From positions 1 to 62,033 of the forward strand of contig JAFLUX010000006.1 in assembly GCA_022508605.1 (NCBI GenBank): a stretch of DNA of 62,033 bases, written 5' to 3'. The notes beneath the pieces are model-generated. The model worked only from the letters and a program-made list of their open reading frames with translations. It ran no database searches and had not been told where the DNA came from. Shown in pieces: positions 7,783-16,324 of the stretch. The first letter of the stretch is position 1. Every line of letters starts with the position of its first letter. Source of the stretch: Bacteroidales bacterium. GTDB lineage: Bacteria > Bacteroidota > Bacteroidia > Bacteroidales > UBA932. The translations under genes and the position numbers were made by a program.

Positions 7783-8694
7783 TTATAGTGTATTAATGAT
7801 GTCTATTTCCTTGCGGTACGGCGCGGAAGTCTGCGCGCCCATGCGGGTCACCGCTATCGAGGATGCGATGGTCGCTATCTTTGCCGCCTCGACAAGGCTG
7901 CGTCCCTCGGAAAGGGCAGCGACAAGCGCCCCGTTGTAGGCATCGCCGGCCCCGGTAGTGTCGAGGGCCTGCACTTTTCTGGCCGGGACGAAGGTGCTTG
8001 CCTCCGGAGTGCATACGAGCGAGCCTTTCGACCCGAGGGTGATGATTACGTTCTCCACCCCTTTCTCCATCAGCCGGGCGGCAGCCGTCCTCGCATCTTC
8101 TTCGGAGCCTATCACGACCCCGGTAAGGGCCTCGGCCTCCGTCTCATTGGGCGTGAGCAGCCAGATATGGGAGAAGATATCTTCCCGCAGCGCATTCATG
8201 GGCGCAGGATTGACTATCACCTTGACGCCGAGGGAATCCGCCAGCAATATGGAATGCTCCACCGTCGGCATGGGAATCTCCAGCTGCACCAGAAGATAGG
8301 CGGAGTCGGCCATCCTGTCCTTTATGGCGTCCACGTCTTCGGGAAGAAGGTCGTTGTTCGAACCGGGGGCCACCGCTATGCAGTTTTCCGCATTGTCGTC
8401 GACGAATATCAGGGCGGTGCCGGTGGGAGTGGCCGAGAACTTGATTTTGGATGTGTCTATCCCGTCGGAAGCGAACTGTGAGGCAAGCATCTCGCCGTTC
8501 GCATCGTTTCCGAGGCAGGTGAGAAACAGCACGTCGGCGCCGAGCCGGGCCGCAGCGACCGCCTGATTCGCACCCTTGCCGCCATTGGCCTGGTGCAGGC
8601 GTGCCCCGCCTATCGTCTCTCCCGGACGGGGAAGGGTGCGCACCCTGGCTGTCAAATCCACATTGGAACTTCCTATTACTATTATCTTGTCCAT
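7783..8694 (-). CDS. rbsK: Ribokinase
   Basis: A PfkB-family sugar kinase of 303 residues. It has the N-terminal signature G-S-S-N-V-D-L, the substrate motif N-G-G-K-G-A-N-Q-A-V-A-A-A-R-L-G and the C-terminal catalytic D-T-T-G-A-G-D-A-Y-N-G motif with the Asp base. It phosphorylates D-ribose with ATP to ribose 5-phosphate in the cytoplasm. The start is the ATG of MDKIIVIGSSNVD; the frame is open 21 codons further upstream, but that part lies in the divergent promoter region and does not look like ribokinase. First gene of the operon, divergent from a LacI-type regulator. Confidence 0.92.
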   Translation of the reverse strand: MDKIIVIGSSNVDLTARVRTLPRPGETIGGARLHQANGGKGANQAVAAARLGADVLFLTCLGNDANGEMLASQFASDGIDTSKIKFSATPTGTALIFVDDNAENCIAVAPGSNNDLLPEDVDAIKDRMADSAYLLVQLEIPMPTVEHSILLADSLGVKVIVNPAPMNALREDIFSHIWLLTPNETEAEALTGVVIGSEEDARTAAARLMEKGVENVIITLGSKGSLVCTPEASTFVPARKVQALDTTGAGDAYNGALVAALSEGRSLVEAAKIATIASSIAVTRMGAQTSAPYRKEIDIINTL

Positions 8695-8708
8695 AAAGCA
8701 AAAAACAT

Positions 8709-8716
8709 TATATTTG
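8709..8716 (+). promoter_or_regulatory. Candidate -7 box (TATATTTG) toward the LacI-type gene
   Basis: TATATTTG matches TAnnTTTG. A TTG at 8687-8689 lies 19 nt before it, the expected -33 spacing. Direct repeats of ATTGAGC at 8725-8731 and 8737-8743 follow within 30 nt and could be protein-binding sites in this divergent intergenic region. Confidence 0.5.
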
Positions 8717-8823
8717 CACAAACGATTGAGCAGACTATTGAGCGAACGTCTCCGCAATTTATCAATTTAATTTTTGGCCAGATATAGCCAGAGTGAAAAA
8801 AAAGCTAAGATTGCCAGAAAGTT

Positions 8824-8843
8824 TTGCACAAATATTTGCGCAA
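8824..8843. promoter_or_regulatory. 20-bp palindrome, candidate LacI-family operator
   Basis: TTGCACAAATATTTGCGCAA is an inverted repeat with 18 of 20 positions symmetric. It ends 12 nt before the preferred regulator ATG at 8856 and contains AATATTTG, one base from a -7 box. A related half-site, TTTGCACAAA, occurs at 8713-8722. Palindromes of this length upstream of LacI genes are usually operators; autoregulation is inferred. Confidence 0.5.
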
Positions 8844-8855
8844 TTTATCGGACCT

Positions 8856-9863
8856 ATGAAAGAGAATATGTCGACCATCGCAAAGCGTATCGGGGTTTCC
8901 ATAACCACGGTATCGAGGGTTTTGAGCGGAAATGCCGCAAAATACCGCATTTCAGAGGATACTGCCAGGCGGGTAAGGGAGGAGGCGGCACGCTGCAACT
9001 ACGCCCCCAGCTTAGTAGCACAAAACCTGCGCAACCAGCAGACGAGGACCGTCGGCCTGCTTACCCCGTCCCTCTCCAATCCCTATTTCGCCGAAATGGC
9101 GAGCGTAATCATTTCCGAAGTGCACCGCAGGGGCTATACCACCATAGTCATAGACACTATGGAGGACGAGGACAATTTCTCCGAGGGTCTTATCCAGCTG
9201 CTGGCACGCCAGGTCGACGGCATCATCGCGGTTCCGTGCGGGCAGGACGAAAAACTCGTTTCCGACATCAACAGGGACTATGTGCCGGTGATGCTGGTGG
9301 ACCGCTACTACCAGGGCAGTCCCCTGCCCTATGTCAGCACGAACAACTACAAGGGCGGCTTCGACGCCACGAATCTGCTGATTTCTTCGGGGCACAGCCG
9401 GATAGCGTGCATACAGGGCGTGAGGACATCCGCGCCCAACAACGAGAGGGTGAGGGGCTACAAGGACGCCATGAAACAGGCCGGACTGGAGGCCATGCAG
9501 CTCGTGGCCGGCAATGAATTTTCCATACAGAACGGATATCTCGAGACCAAGCTGCTGCTTTCGCGCCCTGAGAGGCCCACGGCCATCTTCGCCCTTTCCA
9601 ACAACATAACGCTCGGAGTGCTCAAAGCCGCCAGAGAGACGGGGATGCGCATTCCGAGCGAATTGTCGCTGCTGTCTTTCGACAACTATTCCTATATGGA
9701 CTATATGGAGCCGCCCATCACGCGGGTAAGTCAGCCCGTGGAAGACATGGCCATGCTCGCCACGAAGATACTGTTCGACCGCATAGACGGACTGTCCGTC
9801 AGCACTTCCCAACTTGCGCTTTCCCCGACCATCATACGCGGGGAATCAGTGGAAAAGCCGTGA
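8856..9863 (+). CDS. LacI/GalR-family transcriptional regulator of the ribonucleoside operon
   Basis: The N-terminal helix-turn-helix (S-T-I-A-K-R-I-G-V-S-I-T-T-V-S-R-V-L-S-G) and hinge are followed by a periplasmic-binding-protein-like effector domain. The 335-residue length is normal. The ATG at 8856 puts the helix-turn-helix near residue 5, as usual; a start at 8793 would add 21 atypical residues and read through the palindrome at 8824-8843. It is transcribed away from the ribokinase operon and most likely controls it. Ribose or a nucleoside is the probable effector, by analogy with RbsR, but this is inference. Confidence 0.88.
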   Translation: MKENMSTIAKRIGVSITTVSRVLSGNAAKYRISEDTARRVREEAARCNYAPSLVAQNLRNQQTRTVGLLTPSLSNPYFAEMASVIISEVHRRGYTTIVIDTMEDEDNFSEGLIQLLARQVDGIIAVPCGQDEKLVSDINRDYVPVMLVDRYYQGSPLPYVSTNNYKGGFDATNLLISSGHSRIACIQGVRTSAPNNERVRGYKDAMKQAGLEAMQLVAGNEFSIQNGYLETKLLLSRPERPTAIFALSNNITLGVLKAARETGMRIPSELSLLSFDNYSYMDYMEPPITRVSQPVEDMAMLATKILFDRIDGLSVSTSQLALSPTIIRGESVEKP

Positions 9864-9875
9864 ACGCGGCCACTC

Positions 9876-10823
9876 TCAGGGCCTGATTTCCGCCCTTCTG
9901 TCGGCAAGCCAGCGGGAAAGGATGCGGAAAAAGTCGAATCTTTGTTCCGGCTTCAGTTTGTCGGTGCCGTATTCCGGGGTCGTGAAGCCCCATCCGTGAC
10001 CTCCGTCGGTGAGTATGTGAAGCTCTCCGGGAACCTTGCACTTTATCATCTCCGAATAGTAGCGCATGCTGTTTTCAGGAGGCACCACCTTATCGTCCTG
10101 GCTGAGTATCAGAAGCGTTTCAGGGGTGGATGCGTTCACCTGGTTCTCGAGCGAGTAGTATGTCACCAAATCAATCTTGTCGGCCGTGAGGTTGGAGCGC
10201 GTGCCCTTGTGGGTGACATTCTGCTCAAGCGTAATCACGGGATACACCAGCACGCTGAAGTCCGGACGGGTAATCGCATCGGTCCAGAGCGTAGATGCGC
10301 TGGCGGCAAGATGTCCGCCGGCGGAGAATCCTATCACGCCTATCTGCTTCACGCCCCATTCCTCCTGATGCGCGCGGCAATAGCGGAAGGCATTCTGCAC
10401 ATCGGTCAGCGGCACGCGGTTGTGGTGGTTGGGCATGCGGTAGAGCACCACGCAGCAGGCAATGCCCTGCCTGAGGCACCATGCGGCGACACGGGTGCCC
10501 TCATTGTAGGAGGAGCAGTACTTGTATCCGCCACCAGGGCAGCATACGAGCATCTGTCCGTTGCAGTTTTCAGGCAGGTATATGTCGATGACGGGGTCGT
10601 TTATATTGCCGAGATTGCCGTCTCCGCTGAGTTCGGCAGGGCCGCGCAGGCCGTTGTCCTCGCACGGTCCGAGAGTGACTGCCACCCCGTTTTCGACGAT
10701 GCCCTTGTCCACGGTCTGCCCCTCTGGATAGAGCTTCAGACTCACGGAGGGTTTTATGTCCTGCGCCCCGGCGCCTACAAACGCAAAGAGGGCCGCGAAG
10801 GCCCCCATAATCATCTTGCGCAT
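9876..10823 (-). CDS. Secreted alpha/beta-hydrolase, esterase (acetyl-xylan esterase-like)
   Basis: A 315-residue protein with a signal peptide ending near A-G-A-Q. It has the oxyanion-region motif C-C-P-G-G-G-Y and the nucleophile elbow G-F-S-A-G-G-H of the BD-FAE/HSL-like esterases; the late G-G-H-G-W supplies the catalytic His. Likely substrates are acetylated or feruloylated carbohydrates in the periplasm, by family analogy. The start at M-R-K-M-I-M-G lies 1 nt after the stop of a ferredoxin gene. A longer open frame reaching 11084 merely reads through the ferredoxin gene in another frame. Confidence 0.8.
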   Translation of the reverse strand: MRKMIMGAFAALFAFVGAGAQDIKPSVSLKLYPEGQTVDKGIVENGVAVTLGPCEDNGLRGPAELSGDGNLGNINDPVIDIYLPENCNGQMLVCCPGGGYKYCSSYNEGTRVAAWCLRQGIACCVVLYRMPNHHNRVPLTDVQNAFRYCRAHQEEWGVKQIGVIGFSAGGHLAASASTLWTDAITRPDFSVLVYPVITLEQNVTHKGTRSNLTADKIDLVTYYSLENQVNASTPETLLILSQDDKVVPPENSMRYYSEMIKCKVPGELHILTDGGHGWGFTTPEYGTDKLKPEQRFDFFRILSRWLADRRAEIRP

Positions 10824-10824
10824 A

Positions 10825-10998
10825 TTACTCACCGGCTGAAATAGCTCCAGCGGGACATGCATCGGCGCAAGTGCCGCAATCAATGCAAACTTCGGGGTCG
10901 ATGGAATAGACATCGCCCTCCTTGATGGCTCCGGTAGGGCATTCGCCCTGACAGGTGCCGCAGGCAACGCAGGTATCTGCTGAGATTTTGTAAGCCAT
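10825..10998 (-). CDS. 2[4Fe-4S] ferredoxin
   Basis: A 57-residue bacterial-type ferredoxin with two cluster motifs, C-V-A-C-G-T-C-Q-G-E-C-P and C-I-D-C-G-T-C-A-D-A-C-P, each CxxCxxCxxxCP and followed by G-A-I. It carries electrons at low potential in anaerobic metabolism. The downstream esterase ATG is 1 nt after its stop, an odd pairing of a cytoplasmic redox carrier with a secreted hydrolase. The region upstream to 11040 is AT-rich and probably holds its promoter. Confidence 0.93.
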   Translation of the reverse strand: MAYKISADTCVACGTCQGECPTGAIKEGDVYSIDPEVCIDCGTCADACPAGAISAGE

Positions 10999-11071
10999 AA
11001 TTCAGTGTTTTTAAAAATATTCGCGAATATACGGCATTGAATTTGAATAATCAAGATGCGGAATTTATTTT

Positions 11072-11079
11072 TATATTTG
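11072..11079 (+). promoter_or_regulatory. -7 box (TATATTTG) of the DUF1573 gene
   Basis: TATATTTG ends 5 nt before the ATG at 11085. Transcription would start at or next to the start codon, predicting a leaderless or nearly leaderless mRNA. Confidence 0.55.
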
Positions 11080-11084
11080 CGCAC

Positions 11085-11483
11085 ATGAAAAAGATTATTG
11101 CAGCGATGGTGTCCGTGCTGGCGTTCATGGTCAGCGCAGCGGCACAGAGAGATTTCGGCGGCACCGTACGCTTCGACAGGACGGTATTCGACTTCGGTCG
11201 GGTGGACCTGCGGGACGGGGCGGTAAGCTGCAGCTTCGAAGTCACCAACATAGGCGACAAGCCTCTCAACATATTGGCTGTGACCACATCATGCAGCTGC
11301 ACGACGCCCAAATGGACGAAGGGCGACATAGCCCCGGGCAAAAACGGGCGCATAGACGTCAGCTATACAAACGACGAAGGGCCTTATCCTTTCGACAAAG
11401 CCCTTACTGTCTATATAGACGGCCTGGAAAAGCCGGTCATACTGCACGTCAAAGGCACGGCCTTCAAAGGCAGGAAGAAATAA
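11085..11483 (+). CDS. DUF1573 periplasmic protein
   Basis: A 132-residue protein: a signal peptide (residues 1-~20), then one immunoglobulin-like DUF1573 domain. Family features are T-V-F-D-F-G-R-V, F-E-V-T-N-I-G-D-K-P-L and the T-S-C-S-C-T-T-P segment followed by a G-K-N-G-R-I-D-V strand. The family is common and often multi-copy in Bacteroidetes, with no defined biochemical role. Monocistronic; converges on the M16 protease gene with 3 nt between stops. The start at MKKIIAAM gives the signal peptide; an upstream in-frame ATG at 11037 lies before the promoter. Confidence 0.9.
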   Translation: MKKIIAAMVSVLAFMVSAAAQRDFGGTVRFDRTVFDFGRVDLRDGAVSCSFEVTNIGDKPLNILAVTTSCSCTTPKWTKGDIAPGKNGRIDVSYTNDEGPYPFDKALTVYIDGLEKPVILHVKGTAFKGRKK

Positions 11484-11486
11484 AAC

Positions 11487-14306
11487 CTACTCGCGCTCGG
11501 AGGTCTTTCCGGGGTTCATAATCACCTCTCCGAAGTTTCCGGAGGCAAGTATCCGGGCCACGGCATCCCTTATCCCCTCTGGAGTGAGAGCGTCCACCGC
11601 CGCCTCATATTCGGCGTCGTAGTCGATGCCGGAATAGTTGTACCAGTAGTTCATCTCATCCATCCAGTAGTTGTTCTGGATGCGGCTCTCGGGGATATTC
11701 TTGGCGAAATTCTCCCGCACGCGCGTCATCTGGTCCGCGGTGGGACCCTCCTGCGCAAGCTTCCTGAGGCCGGATACCGCAAGGGCCCTCAGCTTGTCGG
11801 CGGAAGAAGGATTGGTATCGAAATAAACCTGTATGAGCGCCCGGTCTACGGGATATTTCTGGATGTCCATGCGGTTGGAGGCCCCGTATGTTCCGCCCTC
11901 GTCTTCGCGCAGGGTCTCTACATAAATCATGTTCAGTATATAGTTGGCTGCGGCAAGGTTCACCTTCTCGGCGACACTGTACTCAGCATCGTAGCTGGAA
12001 TAGAACTGGAAGACCGTAGTCTTGGGAGTCTGCATGTCCGCCTTGAATTCATTTATCACCGTGCCGGAGGGGATGCGTTCGCCGTCGTCCACCCATTTCA
12101 GAGGCTTGCGCCCCTTGGGAAGGGAGCCCAAATACTTTTCAGCGAGCGACTGCAACTGCGCCGGATCGAAGTTGCCCACAACGTACACCCTGGCACCGGC
12201 AGCATCCTTGAACAGCCTGCGGTAGTTGCGCTCCACCACCGATACGTCGGCACGTTCGAGCACGTCTTCGCTCAGAAGGACAGTGCGGGGGCTGTCCCCC
12301 GATACGGTACGGCTCAGTTCCTGCTGGAAACGGAAGTCGGGAGTCTGCATGATGTTCGGCAGCACAGCCTCGATCTGGGACTTTCCGAGATTATATTCAT
12401 CGGCATCGAAGCGGGGATCAGTGAAGTACAGATACATGAGCTGGAAGGCGGTTTCGAGATCCTTGGGCTGGCAGCTTCCTGCGATGCCGTGGGTAAGGCC
12501 CTCTATATACGGGCTCACGCTGAGCTGCTTGCCCGACAGCATCTTGGAGACGGTCGCCGAAGGGTATTTGGACACGCCGCTGTTTCTGAGGAAAAGCGAC
12601 CAGAGGGTGCTTTCGAATGAAGCAAGGTCTTCGGTATCGACAAGGGATAGGCCACCGTCCATGCGCAGACGGAAGGACACCTGGTCTTTCCTGTATTCGG
12701 TGGGCAGCCATGCCACTGTCACGCCGTTGGCGAGAGTCCACTCGGTCACTCCCTTGACAAGCTTGCGCGTCTTCTTCACCTTGGCGCCCTTGAGCGTGGC
12801 GGGATTCACGAATTCGGCATCGAGTTCTTCTTCCTCGTTCCTTGCGATTTCAGAATTTTTCACCTCGGCGATTACTCCGAGCAGGCCCTCTTCCGTAGGG
12901 TTTTCGAGCCCCTCTTTCTCAGGGCCGGTGTAGATAAGCACGAAGTTCTCGTCCGTTATGAGCTGCGAGAGAGTCTGGTTGACCGCCTGGGCAGGCAGCA
13001 TCTGCAGGAGGTTCTTCACCAGCTGGGCCTCCACAGCGGGCTCCATGTAGGGCGTATTGCGGAAGAAGTTCTGAATCAGCGGCTGCACAAATTCTCCGTT
13101 GCGGCGGCTGTCTGCGCCCTCGGCCCTTCTTTCGTAGGAGCTGACTATCTCATCCTTGGCACGCTGTATTTCGCTGTCGCTGAAGCCATAGCGTCTCATT
13201 TTTTCGATTTCGGCCCAGAATGCGCCGAGAGCCGTTTCAGCCTCGCCCTCCCTGAAAGAGACGTCGGAGAGGACAGCCTCGCAGGTTTCGCAGATGTTTG
13301 CGATTCCGAATGAGGCCCCGATGAAAGGCGCGCCGGGTTTGGATGTGATGTCTTCGAGGCGCTCGTTCATTACCGAGGAAATGAGCGTCTTGAGAAGATT
13401 GGTGAGCAGGGCCACGTCCGTGTTGTTGTATTCGACGGGCAGAGGCTCGCTCTTCCATATCATCTCTATCGAGCAGCCCGGCATTTCGGGATCGGTGATG
13501 ATGCCCACGATGGGCTCCGCATTGTCCGGAATCTTTATCACGTCTTTCTGCTTGGGATTCTCCGGGGCAGGTATATCGGAGAACAGGACCTTGATTTTGG
13601 CTTCTATCATGTCCGGGTCGATGTCGCCGACGACTATGACGGCCTGATTGTCCGGACGGTACCATGTCTGATAGAAATCCACTATGCTTTCGCGCTTGAA
13701 GGTTTCCAGATTCTCCTGGCTGCCGATGAGGGTGCAGTCGGCATACTTCGAGCCTTTGTACATATATTCCTTGGCCCTTTCATAGATGCGCCACTGGGCA
13801 TTGCGGCGGGTCCTCCGCTCCTCTATGATGACTCCCCTCTCGTTGTCGATTTCCTCCTGTTCGAGCAGCACGAAATGGGAATAGTCGTGCATCACCAGCA
13901 GACAGGTGTCTATTATCCCCTCGCGGGTTACGGGAATGTTGTTCAGCATGTACTGGGTGGACTCAACGCCGGTGGAGGCATTGATGTTGCGTCCGAATTC
14001 GGCCCCTATGCCCTGAAGATACTCCAGCATCTGTTTGCCGGGAAGGTTCTTGAGTCCGTTGAAGCACATGTGCTCCAGGAAGTGGGCGAGACCGTCCTGG
14101 TCCGGCGTCTCCTGTATGGCGCCCACGTGGGTGGCGAGATAAAACTCGGCACGCTGCGCGGGCTTGTCGTTGTGCCTGATATAATATGTCAGGCCGTTGT
14201 CCAGTCGCCCTACCCTCACGGCGGGATCGTTCGGAAGGACATTCTGCGCCCATCCTGCGAAGGAAAGCACGATGAGCAGGCTCAGTGTAGTCAGTGATTT
14301 CTTCAT
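11487..14306 (-). CDS. M16-family zinc metalloprotease (pitrilysin-like)
   Basis: A 939-residue exported protein with a signal peptide ending G-W-A-Q. The inverted zinc motif H-F-L-E-H (HxxEH) lies near residue 77, and a downstream N-E-R-G-V-I-I-E-E region gives the third ligand. Two M16 halves are present; the C-terminal half lacks HxxEH, as in other two-lobed members. It degrades peptides in the periplasm. The ATG of MKKSLTTL is preferred over an upstream start that would add 17 residues before the signal peptide. Flanked by its own promoter (14328-14335) and convergent with the DUF1573 gene. Confidence 0.92.
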   Translation of the reverse strand: MKKSLTTLSLLIVLSFAGWAQNVLPNDPAVRVGRLDNGLTYYIRHNDKPAQRAEFYLATHVGAIQETPDQDGLAHFLEHMCFNGLKNLPGKQMLEYLQGIGAEFGRNINASTGVESTQYMLNNIPVTREGIIDTCLLVMHDYSHFVLLEQEEIDNERGVIIEERRTRRNAQWRIYERAKEYMYKGSKYADCTLIGSQENLETFKRESIVDFYQTWYRPDNQAVIVVGDIDPDMIEAKIKVLFSDIPAPENPKQKDVIKIPDNAEPIVGIITDPEMPGCSIEMIWKSEPLPVEYNNTDVALLTNLLKTLISSVMNERLEDITSKPGAPFIGASFGIANICETCEAVLSDVSFREGEAETALGAFWAEIEKMRRYGFSDSEIQRAKDEIVSSYERRAEGADSRRNGEFVQPLIQNFFRNTPYMEPAVEAQLVKNLLQMLPAQAVNQTLSQLITDENFVLIYTGPEKEGLENPTEEGLLGVIAEVKNSEIARNEEEELDAEFVNPATLKGAKVKKTRKLVKGVTEWTLANGVTVAWLPTEYRKDQVSFRLRMDGGLSLVDTEDLASFESTLWSLFLRNSGVSKYPSATVSKMLSGKQLSVSPYIEGLTHGIAGSCQPKDLETAFQLMYLYFTDPRFDADEYNLGKSQIEAVLPNIMQTPDFRFQQELSRTVSGDSPRTVLLSEDVLERADVSVVERNYRRLFKDAAGARVYVVGNFDPAQLQSLAEKYLGSLPKGRKPLKWVDDGERIPSGTVINEFKADMQTPKTTVFQFYSSYDAEYSVAEKVNLAAANYILNMIYVETLREDEGGTYGASNRMDIQKYPVDRALIQVYFDTNPSSADKLRALAVSGLRKLAQEGPTADQMTRVRENFAKNIPESRIQNNYWMDEMNYWYNYSGIDYDAEYEAAVDALTPEGIRDAVARILASGNFGEVIMNPGKTSERE

Positions 14307-14327
14307 ATTTAACATTATAAATTTTTG

Positions 14328-14335
14328 CAAAAATA
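14328..14335 (-). promoter_or_regulatory. Promoter of the M16 protease gene
   Basis: The minus strand reads TATTTTTG, with TTG at 14355-14357 spaced 19 nt upstream: a complete TTG-N19-TAnnTTTG match. It lies 21 nt from the ATG at 14306. Confidence 0.65.
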
Positions 14336-14360
14336 GTAATATTTTATCGTTTTGCAATAA

Positions 14361-15374
14361 TTATTTCCTATTATTCAGCGCGGCCTGGAACGCCCGTGCA
14401 TTCTTTCCGTGCTCTTCCGCGGTCTTTGCGAATACATGGGTCCCGTCCATATTGCTGCTCGCGCAGAAAAAAAGATTGCCGCCGCCGAAATCCGGATCGA
14501 GCACGGCCTCTATATAATAATCGTCAGGTACGCATATAGGGCCGGGAGGCAATCCCGCGTGCCTGTAGGTATTGTAGGGGGAATCGACCTCAAGATGTCT
14601 GTAAAGTATGCGCCGGGGCTTGTAGCCGAAGCAAAATGCCACGGTAGGATCCGCCTGGAGCAGCATACCCTTGCGGAGGCGGTTCAGATACACGCCGGCG
14701 ATTTTCCTGAGTTCCGGCCTGTAATTCGACTCTCCTTTCACGATTGAAGCCAGGGTCACGGCATCATGGCGGCTCAGTCCCAGGGCCGCGGCCTTTGCCG
14801 TCCGCTCGTCGGTCCAGAAGGCATCGGAAGCCCTGCGGCAACGCTCGAGCACATCAGAAAAAGACGCGGTCCACCAGATATCGTAAGTCGCGGGAAAGAA
14901 AGCCTCGAAGACGGTGTCGGGATTCACTCCGTACCGGGACAGCAGGCCTGCGTCGTCCATGGCCGCACGCACCGATGCCGAATCGGCCCTGAGGGGAGCG
15001 GCGATTTTTCTCGCAATCTCCCCCTTCGTGCGAAGCGAACCGGCAAGCGTAAGGCGCACCGGAGTCTGCCAGCCGTTGTTGAGCATGCGCGCGACATATA
15101 CGCTGGAGCGGGAACCGTCCACCCGGTAGTGCCCGGGCTGGATGAACTCAGCGACATGCTTTTGCCTGAAAACGGCACGCAGGCGGCGCTCGCTGAGTAT
15201 GGTGAGCTGGCTTGAAAGGGCCTCCACCACTTCTTCCGGCCCGTCATCTTCCGTGACGTACAGCTCCGCATTGCCGTAGAAATTGGGCAGTTTGTTATCT
15301 CGCAGCCAGGAATATGCGAAATATGCCGCAATCAGCAGCAATACCGATAAAAAGACGGCGGCTCCCTTTTTCAT
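14361..15374 (-). CDS. mltG: Endolytic murein transglycosylase MltG
   Basis: A 337-residue protein with one N-terminal membrane anchor and a LysM-like then catalytic YceG domain. The catalytic Glu is in V-K-G-E-S-N-Y near residue 215; the conserved L-Q-A-D-P-T-V, S-P-Y-N-T-Y-R-H-A-G-L-P-P-G-P-I and P-D-D-Y-Y motifs follow. It cuts nascent glycan strands at the inner membrane and sets their length. Its ATG overlaps the stop of the upstream glucosaminidase gene by 4 nt (ATGA), so the two peptidoglycan enzymes are translationally coupled. Confidence 0.95.
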   Translation of the reverse strand: MKKGAAVFLSVLLLIAAYFAYSWLRDNKLPNFYGNAELYVTEDDGPEEVVEALSSQLTILSERRLRAVFRQKHVAEFIQPGHYRVDGSRSSVYVARMLNNGWQTPVRLTLAGSLRTKGEIARKIAAPLRADSASVRAAMDDAGLLSRYGVNPDTVFEAFFPATYDIWWTASFSDVLERCRRASDAFWTDERTAKAAALGLSRHDAVTLASIVKGESNYRPELRKIAGVYLNRLRKGMLLQADPTVAFCFGYKPRRILYRHLEVDSPYNTYRHAGLPPGPICVPDDYYIEAVLDPDFGGGNLFFCASSNMDGTHVFAKTAEEHGKNARAFQAALNNRK

Positions 15375-16297
15375 TTCCGCAAGATTATCGTGTCGCCCTC
15401 GCTGGGAACGGCATCGCCGTCCATAGAATTGTATTTGCGCAGCGAAGACAGCCTCACGCCGAAGCGCTGCGCTATGTCGCGAAGGCTCTCCCCGCCGTTT
15501 CCGGCTATGTATTTGTCCAGTCCCTTGGCGGCATTCTTCTTCTTCGACTTCAGATACACTACCTCCCCCGCCGCAAGTTCCTTGGGGGAAGAAAGGTCGT
15601 TGAAGCGCAGGATTTCCCTCAGGAACAGTCCGTTGGAAGATGCGAGCGATTCATACGTGTCTCCCGGCACGGCATACACGCACGGCACCCCGTTGATTTC
15701 GTACACATCCCTCGCCAGGGAGAAACGGAGCTCTTCCGAGGAGTCCGTGCGCACACGCTCCACTGCCTTTTCTATTTCCAGCGGGGTTTCCGGCACGGGA
15801 GTGTCCTGGTCATATATGTACAGCCGGTAGTCTTCTATGAGTTTGATGAGTTTTTCCGCATAGCTGCGGTCCGTGGCATAGCCTGCCTTCTTCAGTCCGC
15901 GCGCCCACGATTTGTAGTCCGTGGGGTCGAGTTCGAAAAGCGACTTGTAGCGGTCCTGATATCGCAGGAAATCCGAGTGGTCGCGAAACGATGCGGCGGC
16001 GTTCGGGTACACCCTGAAGCACTCCCCCGCCTTGTCGTCGTCTTTGTAGACCTTCTTCCCTTTCCAGTCGGAATGGCATTTTATGCCGAAGTGGTTGTTG
16101 GATTTGGCCGCCAAGCTCGACTGTCCTGCGGCCGATTCCAGGAGTCCCTGCGCAAGAGTGATGGAGGCCGGAACCCCGGAACGGTGCATTTCCGAGACAG
16201 CCGTGGAAGAATACTTCGCTATATACTTTTCATACGGGTTGTCGGCCGCCGCAGCGAATACGGCGAGCGACAAAAGCATTATGACAAATCTCTTCAC
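15371..16297 (-). CDS. Glucosaminidase (FlgJ-like) with C-terminal LysM domain
   Basis: A 308-residue exported protein: signal peptide, then an endo-beta-N-acetylglucosaminidase domain (residues ~25-165) with the catalytic L-A-Q-G-L-L-E-S-A-A-G-Q-S and the N-N-H-F-G-I-K-C motif. A LysM-type peptidoglycan-binding segment follows at ~260-308 (G-G-E-S-L-R-D-I-A-Q-R-F-G-V). It cleaves glycan strands in the periplasm. It overlaps mltG by 4 nt and lies 27 nt after rnz, so it may be read from the rpsA promoter as well. Confidence 0.92.
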   Translation of the reverse strand: MKRFVIMLLSLAVFAAAADNPYEKYIAKYSSTAVSEMHRSGVPASITLAQGLLESAAGQSSLAAKSNNHFGIKCHSDWKGKKVYKDDDKAGECFRVYPNAAASFRDHSDFLRYQDRYKSLFELDPTDYKSWARGLKKAGYATDRSYAEKLIKLIEDYRLYIYDQDTPVPETPLEIEKAVERVRTDSSEELRFSLARDVYEINGVPCVYAVPGDTYESLASSNGLFLREILRFNDLSSPKELAAGEVVYLKSKKKNAAKGLDKYIAGNGGESLRDIAQRFGVRLSSLRKYNSMDGDAVPSEGDTIILRK

Positions 16298-16324
16298 GAT
16301 AAAAAGTTTGTAGGCAATGCCTTG

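Noticed and set aside
10824..11084. 87-codon N-terminal extension of the esterase
   Set aside because: It reads the ferredoxin gene in another frame; the signal peptide begins at 10823.
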